This document shows positions 1 to 8,257 of a stretch of DNA of 33,777 nt, one piece after another (the first letter of the stretch is position 1; every line of letters begins with the position of its first letter). The notes under the pieces were generated by a model. That model had not been told where the DNA came from, ran no database searches, and was given only the letters and a program-made list of their open reading frames with translations. This DNA comes from Planctomycetia bacterium (lineage in GTDB: Bacteria; Planctomycetota; GCA-002687715), in NCBI GenBank assembly GCA_005790545.1, contig SXUL01000023.1, forward strand, positions 1 to 33,777. The letters run 5' to 3'. The position numbers and the translations under genes were made by a program.

Positions 1-66
1 CGCCCTCCTGAAGCCCCGACGGCGCCGGCGCCTCAAACCAGAGTGGCCCGGCTGAAACACCACTGA
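1..66 (+). CDS. Possible C-terminal tail of an upstream gene (partial)
   Basis: Frame 1 is open from the window edge to a TGA at 64-66 and gives a 21-residue Pro/Ala-rich then basic tail ending RLKHH. It has the look of a disordered C-terminus of a gene upstream of nadD. In many bacteria an Obg GTPase gene sits just before nadD, but nothing in these residues identifies it. It could equally be chance open frame. The 108 bases from here to nadD hold no convincing terminator or promoter. Confidence 0.3.
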   Translation, partial: RPPEAPTAPAPQTRVARLKHH

Positions 67-174
67 CAACCAGCCAGCACGTGGTCATGAGCAGGAGTGC
101 AGGATTCACAAGCAGCATGAGCCCGCCCTGCTTCCCGTCGTTCGCGGGCCCAAGAAAACCCGTACCATTCCGGC

Positions 175-750
175 ATGGCGCGTATCGGTCTCTTCGGAGG
201 CACCTTCAATCCGGTACACAACGGGCATCTCGTGCTTGCACAGGAAGCCATGCAACAGGCGGCGCTGGATGAACTACTTTTCATCCCCAACGCCACCCCG
301 TCCCACAAGCGCAGCGCGGAACTTCTCCCTGCGACTCTTCGCGTCGAACTGCTCCAGCTTGCCATCGCCGGCGTTCCCGGCTTCAGCATCGACGAGCAGG
401 AAGTCCGGCGTGGCGGTGTGAGCTACAGCATCGACACGCTGCGAGCCGTGGCCAAGGAGCGCCCGCAAGATGAGTTCCTCTTCCTGATCGGAACGGATTC
501 CCTCGCGGAATTGCACCGGTGGAAGGACGCGGGCGAACTCCTTCAGCGCACCAGTTTCCTCGTCCACCCGCGCACGGGCTTCACAGGCCCCTGGCCGGTG
601 CTGGATCTCTTCTCCGGTGCCCACGTGCAGTTCATGCTGGGCACGGTGGTGGATATTTCCTCCACCATGGTGCGCGAGCGCTTTGCGCGCGGACAGAGTC
701 TCCGCGGCTACGTACCCGAGAGCGTCGAAGACCGTCTCAAGCGCGGTTGA
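175..750 (+). CDS. nadD: Nicotinate-nucleotide adenylyltransferase
   Basis: NadD transfers AMP from ATP to nicotinate mononucleotide to give deamido-NAD in NAD synthesis; it is cytoplasmic. The 191-residue product begins with the nucleotidyltransferase signature GGTFNPVHNGHL (residues 8-19), has FIPNATPSHK (about 36-45) in the substrate-binding region, and ends with the family ISSTMVRER motif that binds the ATP phosphates. Length is typical for the family. The ATG at 175 is chosen because the Rossmann strand starts three residues later; no good Shine-Dalgarno sequence precedes it. The 3' end overlaps the 3' end of hisS on the other strand by 14 bases, so the two transcripts collide tail to tail without room for a terminator. 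Confidence 0.97.
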   Translation: MARIGLFGGTFNPVHNGHLVLAQEAMQQAALDELLFIPNATPSHKRSAELLPATLRVELLQLAIAGVPGFSIDEQEVRRGGVSYSIDTLRAVAKERPQDEFLFLIGTDSLAELHRWKDAGELLQRTSFLVHPRTGFTGPWPVLDLFSGAHVQFMLGTVVDISSTMVRERFARGQSLRGYVPESVEDRLKRG

Positions 751-2059
751 GTTCGCTGATGCGCCGCGCGAGATCCGCGCGCGCCACGGTTTCCTGGACG
801 CCCGACTTCAAGTGCTTGAGTGTCGCCGTGCCCTGCGCGATTTCGTCGGAGCCGAGCAACACCGCGCAAGGGATGCCCTTCCGTTCGGCGAGCTGGAACT
901 GCTTCTTCAAGCGTTCGGCTTCGTAGAAAGGTTCGCAGGGAACGCCCGCGGTCCTCAGTTCGGAACAGAGTTTCAGCACTTCGACCATGGGCGTGTCCGC
1001 CATGCGGAACACGAGGGCTTGCGATGGCGTGCTGCGCGGCTGGAGACGACCCAGCTTGAGGAGTGCCGAAAGCACCCGCGACAGCCCGATGGAAACACCC
1101 GTGGCAGGAACCGCGGTTCCGCCATAGATGGACATGAGGTCGTCATAACGACCACCTCCGCCGAGCGAACCGAAGTTTTCCAGTTCGAGCAGACGCACTT
1201 CGTAGATGGGCCCCGTGTAGTAATCGAGGCCGCGCGTGAGATGGAAGTCGATGGCGAGACGCTCCGCATCCACCCCCAGCGCGGCGGTGAAGTCGAGCAG
1301 CTCCCGCAGTTCGCGGATGGCGATGCGCGCATCTTCCGAAGATCCGAGATCCTCTTCCGCGCGGCGGAGCATCTCCTCGGGCCCGCCGGACACATCCATG
1401 CAGGCGAGCAGCCGAGCTTGCGCATCGCCGGCGATGCCGAGTTCGCTGAGTTCTTTCTGCACACCTTCGCGCCCGATCTTGTCGAGCTTGTCCACAGCGC
1501 GGAGCACATTGGCTTCGTCGCTGCGCGCGAGGCCTGCGGCTTCCACCATGCCGCGCAGAAGGCGCCGGTGGTTGATGCGCACCTCGAAGCGTTCGAGCCC
1601 GAGAGCGCGAATGCCCGCTGCCACCACGGCCACGTTCTCCGCGTCGGCCGCGAGACTCGCCGTGCCCACCGTGTCCACGTCGCACTGGATGAATTCGCGG
1701 AAACGCCCCTGCGCAGGCTGCGGCCGGTCGGCGCGCCACACAGGCTGCACTTGGTAGCGCTTGAAGGGCAGCGGCAACTCGGGGTTCATCGCCACCATGC
1801 GCGAGAGCGGCACCGTCAGGTCATAGCGGAGCGCCAGCACCTCGCCGCCCTTGTAGGCGAGCTTGTAGATGAGCTTCTCGCCGTCGGTGCCGTACTTGCC
1901 GAGGAGAATGTCCAGATACTCCATGGCCGGCGTTTCGAGCGGCGCAAAGCCGAAGCTCTCGAACGTTGCCACGAGGCTCTTGAGCAGGGCATTTCGCGGA
2001 AGGAGCTCTTCTGGGAGCACATCCCGCGTTCCGTTGTAGAGTCGTGCTTCGACGGCCAT
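737..2059 (-). CDS. hisS: Histidyl-tRNA synthetase
   Basis: HisRS is a class II synthetase that charges tRNA-His in the cytoplasm. The 440-residue protein shows the N-terminal GTRDVLPEE, ALRYDLTVPLSRM (77-89), the motif 2 region with GRFREFIQCDVD (118-129), the histidine-specific TRGLDYYTG (275-283), a Gly-rich GGGGRYDDL and motif 3 GLSRVL. A C-terminal anticodon-binding domain follows. The open frame runs 56 codons further upstream, but the ATG at 2059 is preferred: GGAG lies five bases ahead of it and the protein then starts just before the conserved TRDVLP. Length fits bacterial HisRS. Its end overlaps nadD on the opposite strand; its 5' side faces a divergent lipoprotein gene across 173 bases. 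Confidence 0.97.
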   Translation of the reverse strand: MAVEARLYNGTRDVLPEELLPRNALLKSLVATFESFGFAPLETPAMEYLDILLGKYGTDGEKLIYKLAYKGGEVLALRYDLTVPLSRMVAMNPELPLPFKRYQVQPVWRADRPQPAQGRFREFIQCDVDTVGTASLAADAENVAVVAAGIRALGLERFEVRINHRRLLRGMVEAAGLARSDEANVLRAVDKLDKIGREGVQKELSELGIAGDAQARLLACMDVSGGPEEMLRRAEEDLGSSEDARIAIRELRELLDFTAALGVDAERLAIDFHLTRGLDYYTGPIYEVRLLELENFGSLGGGGRYDDLMSIYGGTAVPATGVSIGLSRVLSALLKLGRLQPRSTPSQALVFRMADTPMVEVLKLCSELRTAGVPCEPFYEAERLKKQFQLAERKGIPCAVLLGSDEIAQGTATLKHLKSGVQETVARADLARRISELNRA

Positions 2060-2121
2060 GGGCTCTCCAAGCGAGTCTAGCAACGCTCCGAAGTAGCTGA
2101 TTCTGCAAGGAGTTGCCGTGC

Positions 2122-2150
2122 TTGACTGCCCTCCGGGCCGCTGGTACTGT
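2122..2150 (+). promoter_or_regulatory. Sigma-70-like promoter for the 2233 lipoprotein gene
   Basis: TTGACT (2122-2127) matches the -35 consensus at five of six positions. A 17-base spacer separates it from TACTGT (2145-2150), which keeps the first, second and last -10 bases. Transcription would start near 2157 and leave a leader of about 75 bases before the ATG at 2233. No equally good promoter for the divergent hisS was found in the same interval. Confidence 0.45.
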
Positions 2151-2232
2151 CGGGCCCCGTTGGAAAGCGGTCGGTACCTGCCGACCCATTCCGTTGGCGC
2201 TGCGAACGCCCACGCTATTGGAGACAAGAAGG

Positions 2233-2931
2233 ATGCGGATCATTCTCGGGCTTTGTGCCCTCACGCTCGTCGTTGGCTGCACGTCAACGAGCAGGATTCA
2301 GGACAAGGGGTTCGACGAGGTGAACCATGCGCGCGCAGCGATGCTCAGCGCGGTGGATACGCCCACGGGCCTTGCGTCGTCCTTCTGGGCTTCGCCCTAC
2401 AAGAAGGAAGCCGACGACCTGAACCCGACGGACATCGTTCCAGTCGGGCTCGGCATGGTGACCGATCCGTGGAACACGCTGCCACCTCCCCTCGGCACCG
2501 CCTACTACCCGTGGAAGGCCTTCGTGACGGTGGTGCGCGCCATCCCGCTCGTTGGCTACCCCACCTGTGATGACAACTGCAAGATCTGGGGCGGCGAAGA
2601 TGGCGGCCCGCTCTGGTACGTCATCGCTCCAGGCATCAACGCGGTGGACGCGCTGGTGAGCCCGATCGGCGAAGACGTCACCCCCGGCAACTCTCCCGTT
2701 CCCGGCAACGGCAAGTTCTTCGCGTACTGGCAGGCCCGCAATGCCGCCATGCGCAAGGGCTTCGTGCACGCTGGCAACACCATGAAGTATCTGCTGCTCA
2801 ACACGAACAGCAATCAGTGGCCATACGACAGCTGGTACCCGACTCAGCTCGCGCGCTCGAAGACCACCATGCACAACACCTTCGACACTTTCCTCTTCAA
2901 CTTCGACTGGGATGACCCCTTCGTGAACTGA
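2233..2931 (+). CDS. Lipoprotein of unknown function
   Basis: I do not recognise this 232-residue protein. It starts with a short lipoprotein signal peptide, MRIILGLCALTLVVGC, whose lipobox LVVGC places the modified cysteine at residue 16; it is therefore probably anchored in a membrane facing the periplasm. The mature part is rich in Trp, Tyr, Pro and Asn, with two cysteines close together (TCDDNC) that could pair, and no transmembrane helix. The ATG at 2233 follows AAGAAGG, and an upstream in-frame start at 2113 would bury the signal peptide. The gene is monocistronic: it has its own promoter at 2122-2150 and a strong terminator at 2955-2993. Confidence 0.82.
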   Translation: MRIILGLCALTLVVGCTSTSRIQDKGFDEVNHARAAMLSAVDTPTGLASSFWASPYKKEADDLNPTDIVPVGLGMVTDPWNTLPPPLGTAYYPWKAFVTVVRAIPLVGYPTCDDNCKIWGGEDGGPLWYVIAPGINAVDALVSPIGEDVTPGNSPVPGNGKFFAYWQARNAAMRKGFVHAGNTMKYLLLNTNSNQWPYDSWYPTQLARSKTTMHNTFDTFLFNFDWDDPFVN

Positions 2932-2954
2932 AGCGGCGTCGCTCAGTGCGCAAG

Positions 2955-2993
2955 GAACAGGGCGCGGTGATGAACCGCGCCCGTTCTCGTTTT
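2955..2993 (+). terminator. Rho-independent terminator
   Basis: A GC-rich hairpin, GGGCGCGGT (2960-2968) with ACCGCGCCC (2974-2982) and a five-base loop, is extended by GAAC/GTTC (2955-2958 with 2983-2986) around one bulged A. TCGTTTT follows on the + strand. It lies 23 bases after the lipoprotein stop. The opposite strand has no clear T run after the hairpin, but the stem may also slow transcripts of the convergent gene ending at 3015. Confidence 0.7.
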
Positions 2994-3014
2994 GGATGCC
3001 CCGTCGGAAGAACT

Positions 3015-3422
3015 TCAGTTCACGTTCTGCGTGCTGGAGCTCACCTGTTCCCACTGGCCGGTTTGAGGATTCCGCTTCGAGACCGTGGTGGTGACGCGCG
3101 TGCCGCCATCCACCGGCGGTTCCGCACGCACCCGATATGTCTGACCATCGTCCGCCACTTCGCGGACCACCACGCGATTCTCGCGCCACGCGGTGCGCGC
3201 CGCATCCTGGCGCTGGCGATCAATCTCGTGACCGATGGCCGTTCCAGCGATGAGCCCGAGCGCTCCGCCGATGAAGGCCCCCTTGTTGCCGCCCACGGCT
3301 GCACCAATGCCCGCACCGACTGCCGTGCCGACGAGCGCACCTGTTCCCGTGGATGTCTGGCAGCCTGTGAAGCCCACGCCGGCCACGGCGATGGTGAGTG
3401 CTGCTGCGATTCCGCGCTTCAT
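3015..3422 (-). CDS. Small glycine-zipper lipoprotein
   Basis: This 135-residue protein has a signal peptide (MKRGIAAALTIAVAGVGFTGC) with a lipobox ending at Cys21. It is followed by a glycine-zipper region (about residues 23-62) of repeated small residues such as GTAVGAGIGAAVGG and GGALGLIAGTAIG, the pattern of the outer-membrane SlyB/Rick_17kDa-type and YMGG-like families. The C-terminal half is polar and beta-prone. The ATG at 3422 is chosen over a start 31 codons upstream because it begins the signal peptide and has GGGAG eight bases ahead. It lies 65 bases downstream of miaA on the same strand. Envelope-stability role is inferred from the family; exact function is unknown. Confidence 0.85.
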   Translation of the reverse strand: MKRGIAAALTIAVAGVGFTGCQTSTGTGALVGTAVGAGIGAAVGGNKGAFIGGALGLIAGTAIGHEIDRQRQDAARTAWRENRVVVREVADDGQTYRVRAEPPVDGGTRVTTTVSKRNPQTGQWEQVSSSTQNVN

Positions 3423-3487
3423 GTTCAAGTCTCCCGAAGGTCCTGCGGAAACGCCCCATGCGTCCACCGCACACCCCTTGCAGGAGC

Positions 3488-4456
3488 TTACGCAGCACCG
3501 CCCGCCATGCGCCACACATGGAGCACACGTTCGGCCAGTTCCGGGACACCTTGCCCGGCCTCCCCTTCGATCCAGTGTGCACTCTCGAGGCTCCGGAACC
3601 AGGTGAGTTGCTTACGGGCGAACAGGCGCGTGCGCCGCTGCACCAGAGCGATGGCGTCTCCCTTGCTCATGGAGCCAGCAAGCACGGCCTGCGCTTCCGC
3701 ATAACCAAGGGCCTGGCCGCTTTGAGGACCGAACCCGCCACTGGCGAGCAGGCGCGCAGTTTCCTCGAGGATGCCTCCCTCGAACATGCGCTGCACCCGC
3801 TCGTTGATGCGTTCGTAGAGGACCTCGCGCGGCCAGGTCAGCACGCTCACCACCGCCCAAGCGGGCACCGCCGAGCGCCATTGGCCGAGTTGCTCTGTGA
3901 GGCACTTCCCGGTGAGGGCGTGCACCTCCAGCGCCCGCTCCACGCGTTTCCTGTCGTTCGGATGCAGCCGCAGAGCGGCGGTTGGATCCAGCACTTTCAG
4001 GCGTTCGTGGAGCGCCGGTGAACCGAGCTCTGCGTACTCGGCGCGCAGGGCGGCGCGAAAAACAGGATCTGCCGCAGGCCCTTCGAAGACGCCGTGCAGA
4101 AAGCCCTTCAAGTAGAGCGCCGTGCCGCCCGTGAGCACGGCCTCACGGCCTCGTGCATGGATGTCCGCCACCGCGGCATGCGCAGCATCCACATAGCGGC
4201 GCAGGTTCATCGGTTCCAACGGCGACAGGGAGTCCAGCAAATGGTGCGGCACGCCGCGACGTTCGCCCGTTGTGGGCTTGTCCGTCCCCACATCCATGCC
4301 GCGGTAGACCTTCATGGAATCGAGAGTGACGATTTCGGCGCCGATGGCCTCGGCCACCGCGACAGCCGTGGCGTCCTTTCCCGAAGCCGTGGTCCCGGTG
4401 AGAATGAGCACCTTGCGACGAAGGTCCGGCACAGAATGTGGAGTTCCGTTGCTCAT
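3488..4456 (-). CDS. miaA: tRNA dimethylallyltransferase
   Basis: MiaA adds a dimethylallyl group to N6 of A37 in tRNAs that read UNN codons, the first step to ms2i6A. The 322-residue protein has the P-loop GTTASGKD (21-28), the family DSMKVYRGMDVGTDKP segment (about 46-61, usually DSRQVYKG...), GVPHHLLD, a TGGTALYLK motif and the C-terminal region with RRTRLFARKQLTWFR. Length is normal. It starts at an ATG and is divergent from a secreted-protein gene whose start is only 45 bases away, so promoters must overlap coding sequence. The glycine-zipper lipoprotein gene follows downstream. Confidence 0.97.
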   Translation of the reverse strand: MSNGTPHSVPDLRRKVLILTGTTASGKDATAVAVAEAIGAEIVTLDSMKVYRGMDVGTDKPTTGERRGVPHHLLDSLSPLEPMNLRRYVDAAHAAVADIHARGREAVLTGGTALYLKGFLHGVFEGPAADPVFRAALRAEYAELGSPALHERLKVLDPTAALRLHPNDRKRVERALEVHALTGKCLTEQLGQWRSAVPAWAVVSVLTWPREVLYERINERVQRMFEGGILEETARLLASGGFGPQSGQALGYAEAQAVLAGSMSKGDAIALVQRRTRLFARKQLTWFRSLESAHWIEGEAGQGVPELAERVLHVWRMAGGAA

Positions 4457-4462
4457 GGTCCG

Positions 4463-4491
4463 TTGAAACGTAGCACCACAGGCGCTGATAT
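4463..4491 (+). promoter_or_regulatory. Candidate promoter with near-leaderless start
   Basis: TTGAAA (4463-4468, five of six to the -35 consensus), a 17-base spacer and TGATAT (4486-4491) sit between the divergent miaA and the 4502 gene. Transcription would begin about 4498, which argues for the ATG at 4502 rather than the in-frame ATG at 4490. The -10 match is weak. Confidence 0.33.
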
Positions 4492-4501
4492 GGTCATAGC
4501 C

Positions 4502-5311
4502 ATGCCACTATTCTCCTGCATCCTTCTCGTCTGCTCTGCGGCCATGCTGCAAGCCCAAGCAGACGCCGAGTCCGTGCTCAACGCCGCCACGAGCACCCAG
4601 TGCCCGGACGGCGCCATCGCCGCCATCACCGACTTCGAGGCCGAGATGGCGGTCAGTCTCTTCGAGAATGAAGGCGCACCCCCGAAGACCGGCAAGTGCC
4701 ATCAGTGGTGGCAGAAGGATGGCAAGCGCCGTCGTTATCACCGCCAACTCGCTGTAAGCGGCGGGAAGACCACACATCTCGCGACAGACGGCCTCGGCAT
4801 GCTGCTCTGGGAGGAAGGCGGCAAGGTTCAGGATCTGCTCGGTGACCCGGCGCTGAAGGATGACCTGAAGACCCTCCGCGACGAACTCCGCCGCACGGAA
4901 GAATTGCTCGAGACCTTCATGCTGAGTGCGCTCCGCGAAGAGGGCGTCACTTGGGAACTGGCGTCCGAGCCGAGAAAGATCTCGCGCGGCGATCCCGCGG
5001 CAGAAATCCTCGTGGATGTGCTCACGCGCAAGAAGAAAGATGCGGCGGACCTCGTGCTCGAAATCGGCCGCCTCGATCACCGGCTCTACGGTGTTGAACG
5101 CACTGTGGCGACCGTCCGCCAGAGTTTCCGCTTCGACTTCCATGCACACACGCGCGTCGGCAAGGATGAAACGGCCCGGCGGGTCCTGCTGCCCCAGCGT
5201 GTCGAGTACATCGAGAATGGCAGCGTGAAGTTGCAGGCGAATGCGCGCCGCGTGAGTGCGTTGCGCCTGAATGGCGGCATCGCAGCCTCGGCCTTCAGCC
5301 CGCCGAAGTAG
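4502..5311 (+). CDS. Secreted protein of unknown function, possibly LolA-like
   Basis: The 269-residue product starts with a cleavable signal peptide (MPLFSCILLVCSAAMLQAQA, likely cut after AQA). The mature part begins with a DAESVLNAA helix, then alternating beta-type segments with QWWQKDGKRRRYHRQL and GLGMLLWEEGG, a charged helix (about 115-140) and a beta-rich C-terminal half. This arrangement is reminiscent of the LolA/outer-membrane lipoprotein-sorting fold that scores lipid- or lipoprotein-binding periplasmic proteins, but no diagnostic motif is visible, so this is only a suggestion. Start at 4490 would add four residues. It runs convergently into mutL, with two bases between the stop codons. 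Confidence 0.72.
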   Translation: MPLFSCILLVCSAAMLQAQADAESVLNAATSTQCPDGAIAAITDFEAEMAVSLFENEGAPPKTGKCHQWWQKDGKRRRYHRQLAVSGGKTTHLATDGLGMLLWEEGGKVQDLLGDPALKDDLKTLRDELRRTEELLETFMLSALREEGVTWELASEPRKISRGDPAAEILVDVLTRKKKDAADLVLEIGRLDHRLYGVERTVATVRQSFRFDFHAHTRVGKDETARRVLLPQRVEYIENGSVKLQANARRVSALRLNGGIAASAFSPPK

Positions 5312-5320
5312 CGCTACTTC
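5305..5320. repeat. Perfect 16-bp palindrome spanning two convergent stop codons
   Basis: GAAGTAGC/GCTACTTC is a perfect inverted repeat with no loop. It arises because both the 4502 gene and mutL end in GAAGTAG. It contains both stop codons. It may be coincidental symmetry of two Lys-stop ends, or a small bidirectional pause element; neither side has a T run. Confidence 0.5.
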
Positions 5321-7149
5321 TTGCGCAGGAACTGCAATTCGAGATCGGCGTGAGTGAGCACCGCCGCGACAGGACGGCCATGCGGGCAGTTCCTGAGCAA
5401 GGGATGCGCGCGCCACCACGAGATCAGTGCCCGGAGCTCCTCGTCTGGCAGGCGGTCTCCGAAGCGCACTGCTGCACGACAGGCAAGATTGGCAGCCAGC
5501 TTCTCGACAAGGCGAAGCGGGCCATCGCAACGATCCTCATCCAGCGAGACGAGGACTTCTTCGACGAGATCCGCGGCCGAAGCTCTTGCAAGCGCGAGTG
5601 GCACCGAACGCACCACCACGCTCGTGCGCCCGAAGGCTTCCACCAAGAGACCAAGCCCGGCCAGTTCCTGCTCGGCCGCCAGGAGACGCGCGGCTTCCGT
5701 CGCACTCAACTCCACGCTCTCCGGGATGAGGAGCGTCTGCGACTCCGGTTCTGCACGGCGAAAGCGCTCCAGGATTTCCTCGTAGAGACGCCGTTCGTGC
5801 AGCGCATGCTGGTCGAGGATGGTGATGCCGTCCTCCGACTCCAACAGAATCCACGCAGCATGAGCCTGCAGGAAGCGGCCACTGCCCGCATCCGCGAAGA
5901 GCGCGGCGCCGCGCGCAGCGGGACGCAATGCACCGCAATGCTGGCCAGCGCCCTCTCGTCGCCGTGTTGACGGGGCTGCGGCGCGCGGCGCGGCCGACAG
6001 TGCGTCTGGCCGCGACGTGCTGGCAGGCACGCTCGGCCACGCGGGCACACTGTCATCACAGCGCTCGGCGACCAGTTCTGAGAATCTCGGCTCTTGATGC
6101 CGCTGCCCGGCGGATGGGATCGCAGTCGCCCCCTCGGGCAGCCGCAGCGCCCGCGGGGCAGCGTGCTCGTCAAGACGCGCGCGCAACCTCGAACGCACGA
6201 AGCCCACCACGGCATCGCGATCGCGGAAGCGCACTTCGAGCTTCCGTGGGTGCACATTCACGTCCACCGTCGCAGGATCCATGCCGAGGAACAGCAAGGC
6301 CACGGGATGTTCCTTCGGCATGATCAGGCCGCGCCAGGCATCCTTGATGGCGAAGGCGAGGCTGCGATCGCGGATGACTCGACCGTTCAAGAACACATGC
6401 TGGTGTTCTGCATTGTGCTTCACGAAGTCCGGCGCTCCGATGAAAGCTTCAAGAGTGAGGCTCCCCTGCTCTCTGCGACAGTGCAGCAGGCGCGCGGCCA
6501 CCTTTTCCCCGAGCAACGAAGCGATGCGCTGCGCGCGCCCTTCTCCGGCAGGCACATCGAGAAGGAGCCGCTCCTCGTGGAAGAGCCGCGCACCAAGGTC
6601 TGCTTCAGCGAGCAGGAGCTCCGTGAGCGTGTCCACACAATGCGCGAGCTCCGTACGCTCCTGACGCAGGAACTTGAGCCGTGCCGGCAATTCCGCGAAG
6701 AGACCGCGCGCAGTCACCGTAGTTCCCGTGGCCGCGCCCGCCGGAGCGATGGCCTCCGCCCGGCCATAACGCACGCGCAGTTCGGAAGCGTGAGCATCAC
6801 TCTTCCGGCGTGTGGTGACGGTGAGATCGGCCACTGCGGCGATGCTCGGCAGTGCCTCGCCGCGAAACCCGTAGCTGGCAATGCGGAAGAGATCCTCCAC
6901 CGCGCTGATCTTGCTGGTCGCATGAGGCTGCACCGACAAAGCCAGATCACTCGCCTCCATGCCCGTGCCGTCGTCGCTGACAGAAAGCAGGCGCAGGCCG
7001 CCTCCTTCGATGTGCACCTCGATGTGCGTTGCACTGGCATCGATGGCGTTCTCGACGAGGTCCTTCAGGATCGATGCGGGCCGTTCCACCACCTCGCCAG
7101 CGGCGATACGATTGGCCACGGCTTCGCTGAGTCGGCGGATCACCCCCAC
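5314..7149 (-). CDS. mutL: DNA mismatch repair protein MutL (endonuclease type)
   Basis: MutL couples mismatch recognition by MutS to strand incision. The N-terminal GHKL ATPase shows AAGEVVERPASILKDLVENA with the ATP/Mg motif ENAIDA (33-38), DDGTGM, and GFRGEAL. A disordered Ala/Pro/Arg linker (about 330-425) precedes the dimerisation domain. That domain carries the metal-dependent nicking motif DQHALHERRLYE (446-457, pattern DQHAxxExxxxE) plus the companion ACR (556), CPHGRP (588) and FLR (607) motifs. This is the form used by bacteria without MutH. The 611-residue length is typical. The start is GTG at 7149 with GAGG seven bases upstream (an in-frame GTG at 7143 is an alternative). It begins one base after the stop of the delta-subunit gene, suggesting translational coupling. 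Confidence 0.97.
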   Translation of the reverse strand: MGVIRRLSEAVANRIAAGEVVERPASILKDLVENAIDASATHIEVHIEGGGLRLLSVSDDGTGMEASDLALSVQPHATSKISAVEDLFRIASYGFRGEALPSIAAVADLTVTTRRKSDAHASELRVRYGRAEAIAPAGAATGTTVTARGLFAELPARLKFLRQERTELAHCVDTLTELLLAEADLGARLFHEERLLLDVPAGEGRAQRIASLLGEKVAARLLHCRREQGSLTLEAFIGAPDFVKHNAEHQHVFLNGRVIRDRSLAFAIKDAWRGLIMPKEHPVALLFLGMDPATVDVNVHPRKLEVRFRDRDAVVGFVRSRLRARLDEHAAPRALRLPEGATAIPSAGQRHQEPRFSELVAERCDDSVPAWPSVPASTSRPDALSAAPRAAAPSTRRREGAGQHCGALRPAARGAALFADAGSGRFLQAHAAWILLESEDGITILDQHALHERRLYEEILERFRRAEPESQTLLIPESVELSATEAARLLAAEQELAGLGLLVEAFGRTSVVVRSVPLALARASAADLVEEVLVSLDEDRCDGPLRLVEKLAANLACRAAVRFGDRLPDEELRALISWWRAHPLLRNCPHGRPVAAVLTHADLELQFLRKK

Positions 7150-7150
7150 G

Positions 7151-8257
7151 TCAGACCTCTTCCCTTCCGCAACAGGTGATGAGGAAACGCTCGAGCAGCG
7201 CGCGCCCGTCGCCTGCAGATGACTTCAACGCTGCATCCAGTTCGACAAGTCCGGCGTGCATGGCGCGCACACCGCTGCCTCCGCCGCAGGCCTGCAACTG
7301 GCGTCGCAGTTGGTCTCGGAAAAACGCCTGTTCCTTCATCGCTGCGGCCGCCTCATCGAAATCCATGCCGTTCGCCATCAACTCCGCCACCCGGCCGAGG
7401 CGGCGCAGTTTCGTGGCCAACGCTCCAAGAACAGCCGCTGTGATGCCCTGCGCGTCGCGCGTCACCTTGCCGGACGGCTCAACCAGGCCACGCTCGAAGA
7501 GAATTGCGCTGGATTCGAGTGCGAGCGGCAACTGGCGCGCGACGGCCGCGTCCGCGAGCGCGAACACAGGCACCAAGCGCGTGCCCGCCGCTGTCGCTTC
7601 GATGTCGTCGGCGGTAATGCTCGCGCGTTTGCCGAGGCGCAGCAGCAGTTTGTCGAAGGCATTCTCGATTTCCGCGAGATTGTTGCCAGTGAGTCGGTGC
7701 AGCAACCATGCGTCCTCCATGCCGAGACGCTTGCCGCGCAGGCGCGCACGATCCACCACCCAACTGGTCAACGCGCTCTTCCACGCGGGGCCCTGCCCCT
7801 GAAACGGGGTGTCGTAGAGAGGCTCGCAACTGACCACCAGCGCACTGCCCTCAAGCTTGCCGGCGTTCCATTTCTTCGTGGGTTCGGCCTTCGGCTTCGG
7901 CAGCAGGCTCTCGCCCACGATGATGAGGCGCTGAACAGGGCCGCCCGAGTCCATGAAACGCCCGAACGTCTCCCCGTGTTCCTTGAGGAATCCGTCCGCG
8001 CGCTGCAGCACGATCACGCGCTCTCCGCCGAAGAGGGAACCCATGCGCAGGTCGTCGAAGAAGCCGGCCGCGTCGAGCGGTTGTTCCCCGCTCCCGTCAC
8101 GCTGCTCGACTTCGACATCCCTGGGCAAAGCACTCAGAATGTGCGCCAACACAGCATCCCGGAACCACATCTCTGCCCCGCTGATCACGGCGACGCGCGG
8201 CGCCGTCGGTGCCTGCTTCAGGAATGCTTCTGCCTTCACGCGGGCCATGTCATCCAC
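7151..8257 (-). CDS. holA: DNA polymerase III delta subunit (clamp loader)
   Basis: The delta subunit opens the beta clamp within the clamp-loader complex. The 368-residue protein fits the HolA family: an early VISGAEMWFRDAVL segment (usually GxExxF near the N-terminus), the DDLRMGSLFGGERVIVLQRAD region, LIIVGESLLPK, a conserved middle helix with HRLTGNNLAEIENAFDKL, and a helical C-terminal collar domain. HolA proteins diverge strongly, so recognition rests on layout rather than catalytic residues; the P-loop is not expected. An ATG at 8248 is an alternative start three codons in. The gene overlaps the end of the UbiA-type gene by 22 bases and abuts mutL, pairing replication with repair in one transcript. 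Confidence 0.87.
   Translation of the reverse strand: MDDMARVKAEAFLKQAPTAPRVAVISGAEMWFRDAVLAHILSALPRDVEVEQRDGSGEQPLDAAGFFDDLRMGSLFGGERVIVLQRADGFLKEHGETFGRFMDSGGPVQRLIIVGESLLPKPKAEPTKKWNAGKLEGSALVVSCEPLYDTPFQGQGPAWKSALTSWVVDRARLRGKRLGMEDAWLLHRLTGNNLAEIENAFDKLLLRLGKRASITADDIEATAAGTRLVPVFALADAAVARQLPLALESSAILFERGLVEPSGKVTRDAQGITAAVLGALATKLRRLGRVAELMANGMDFDEAAAAMKEQAFFRDQLRRQLQACGGGSGVRAMHAGLVELDAALKSSAGDGRALLERFLITCCGREEV

Noticed and set aside
617-2080. Long + strand open frame opposite hisS
   Set aside because: It is antisense to a gene with complete synthetase motifs and gives a His/Arg/Glu-rich composition typical of GC-rich shadow frames. The same applies to long frames at 6094-7179, 7256-8368, 11106-12335, 17536-19209 and 20823-22508.
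4490-4492. ATG at 4490 as start of the secreted protein
   Set aside because: The putative transcription start lies downstream of it, and the ATG at 4502 gives a standard signal peptide; not decisive.
5305-5320. Palindrome as a bidirectional terminator
   Set aside because: No loop and no T run; more simply explained by two genes ending in the same Lys-stop codons.
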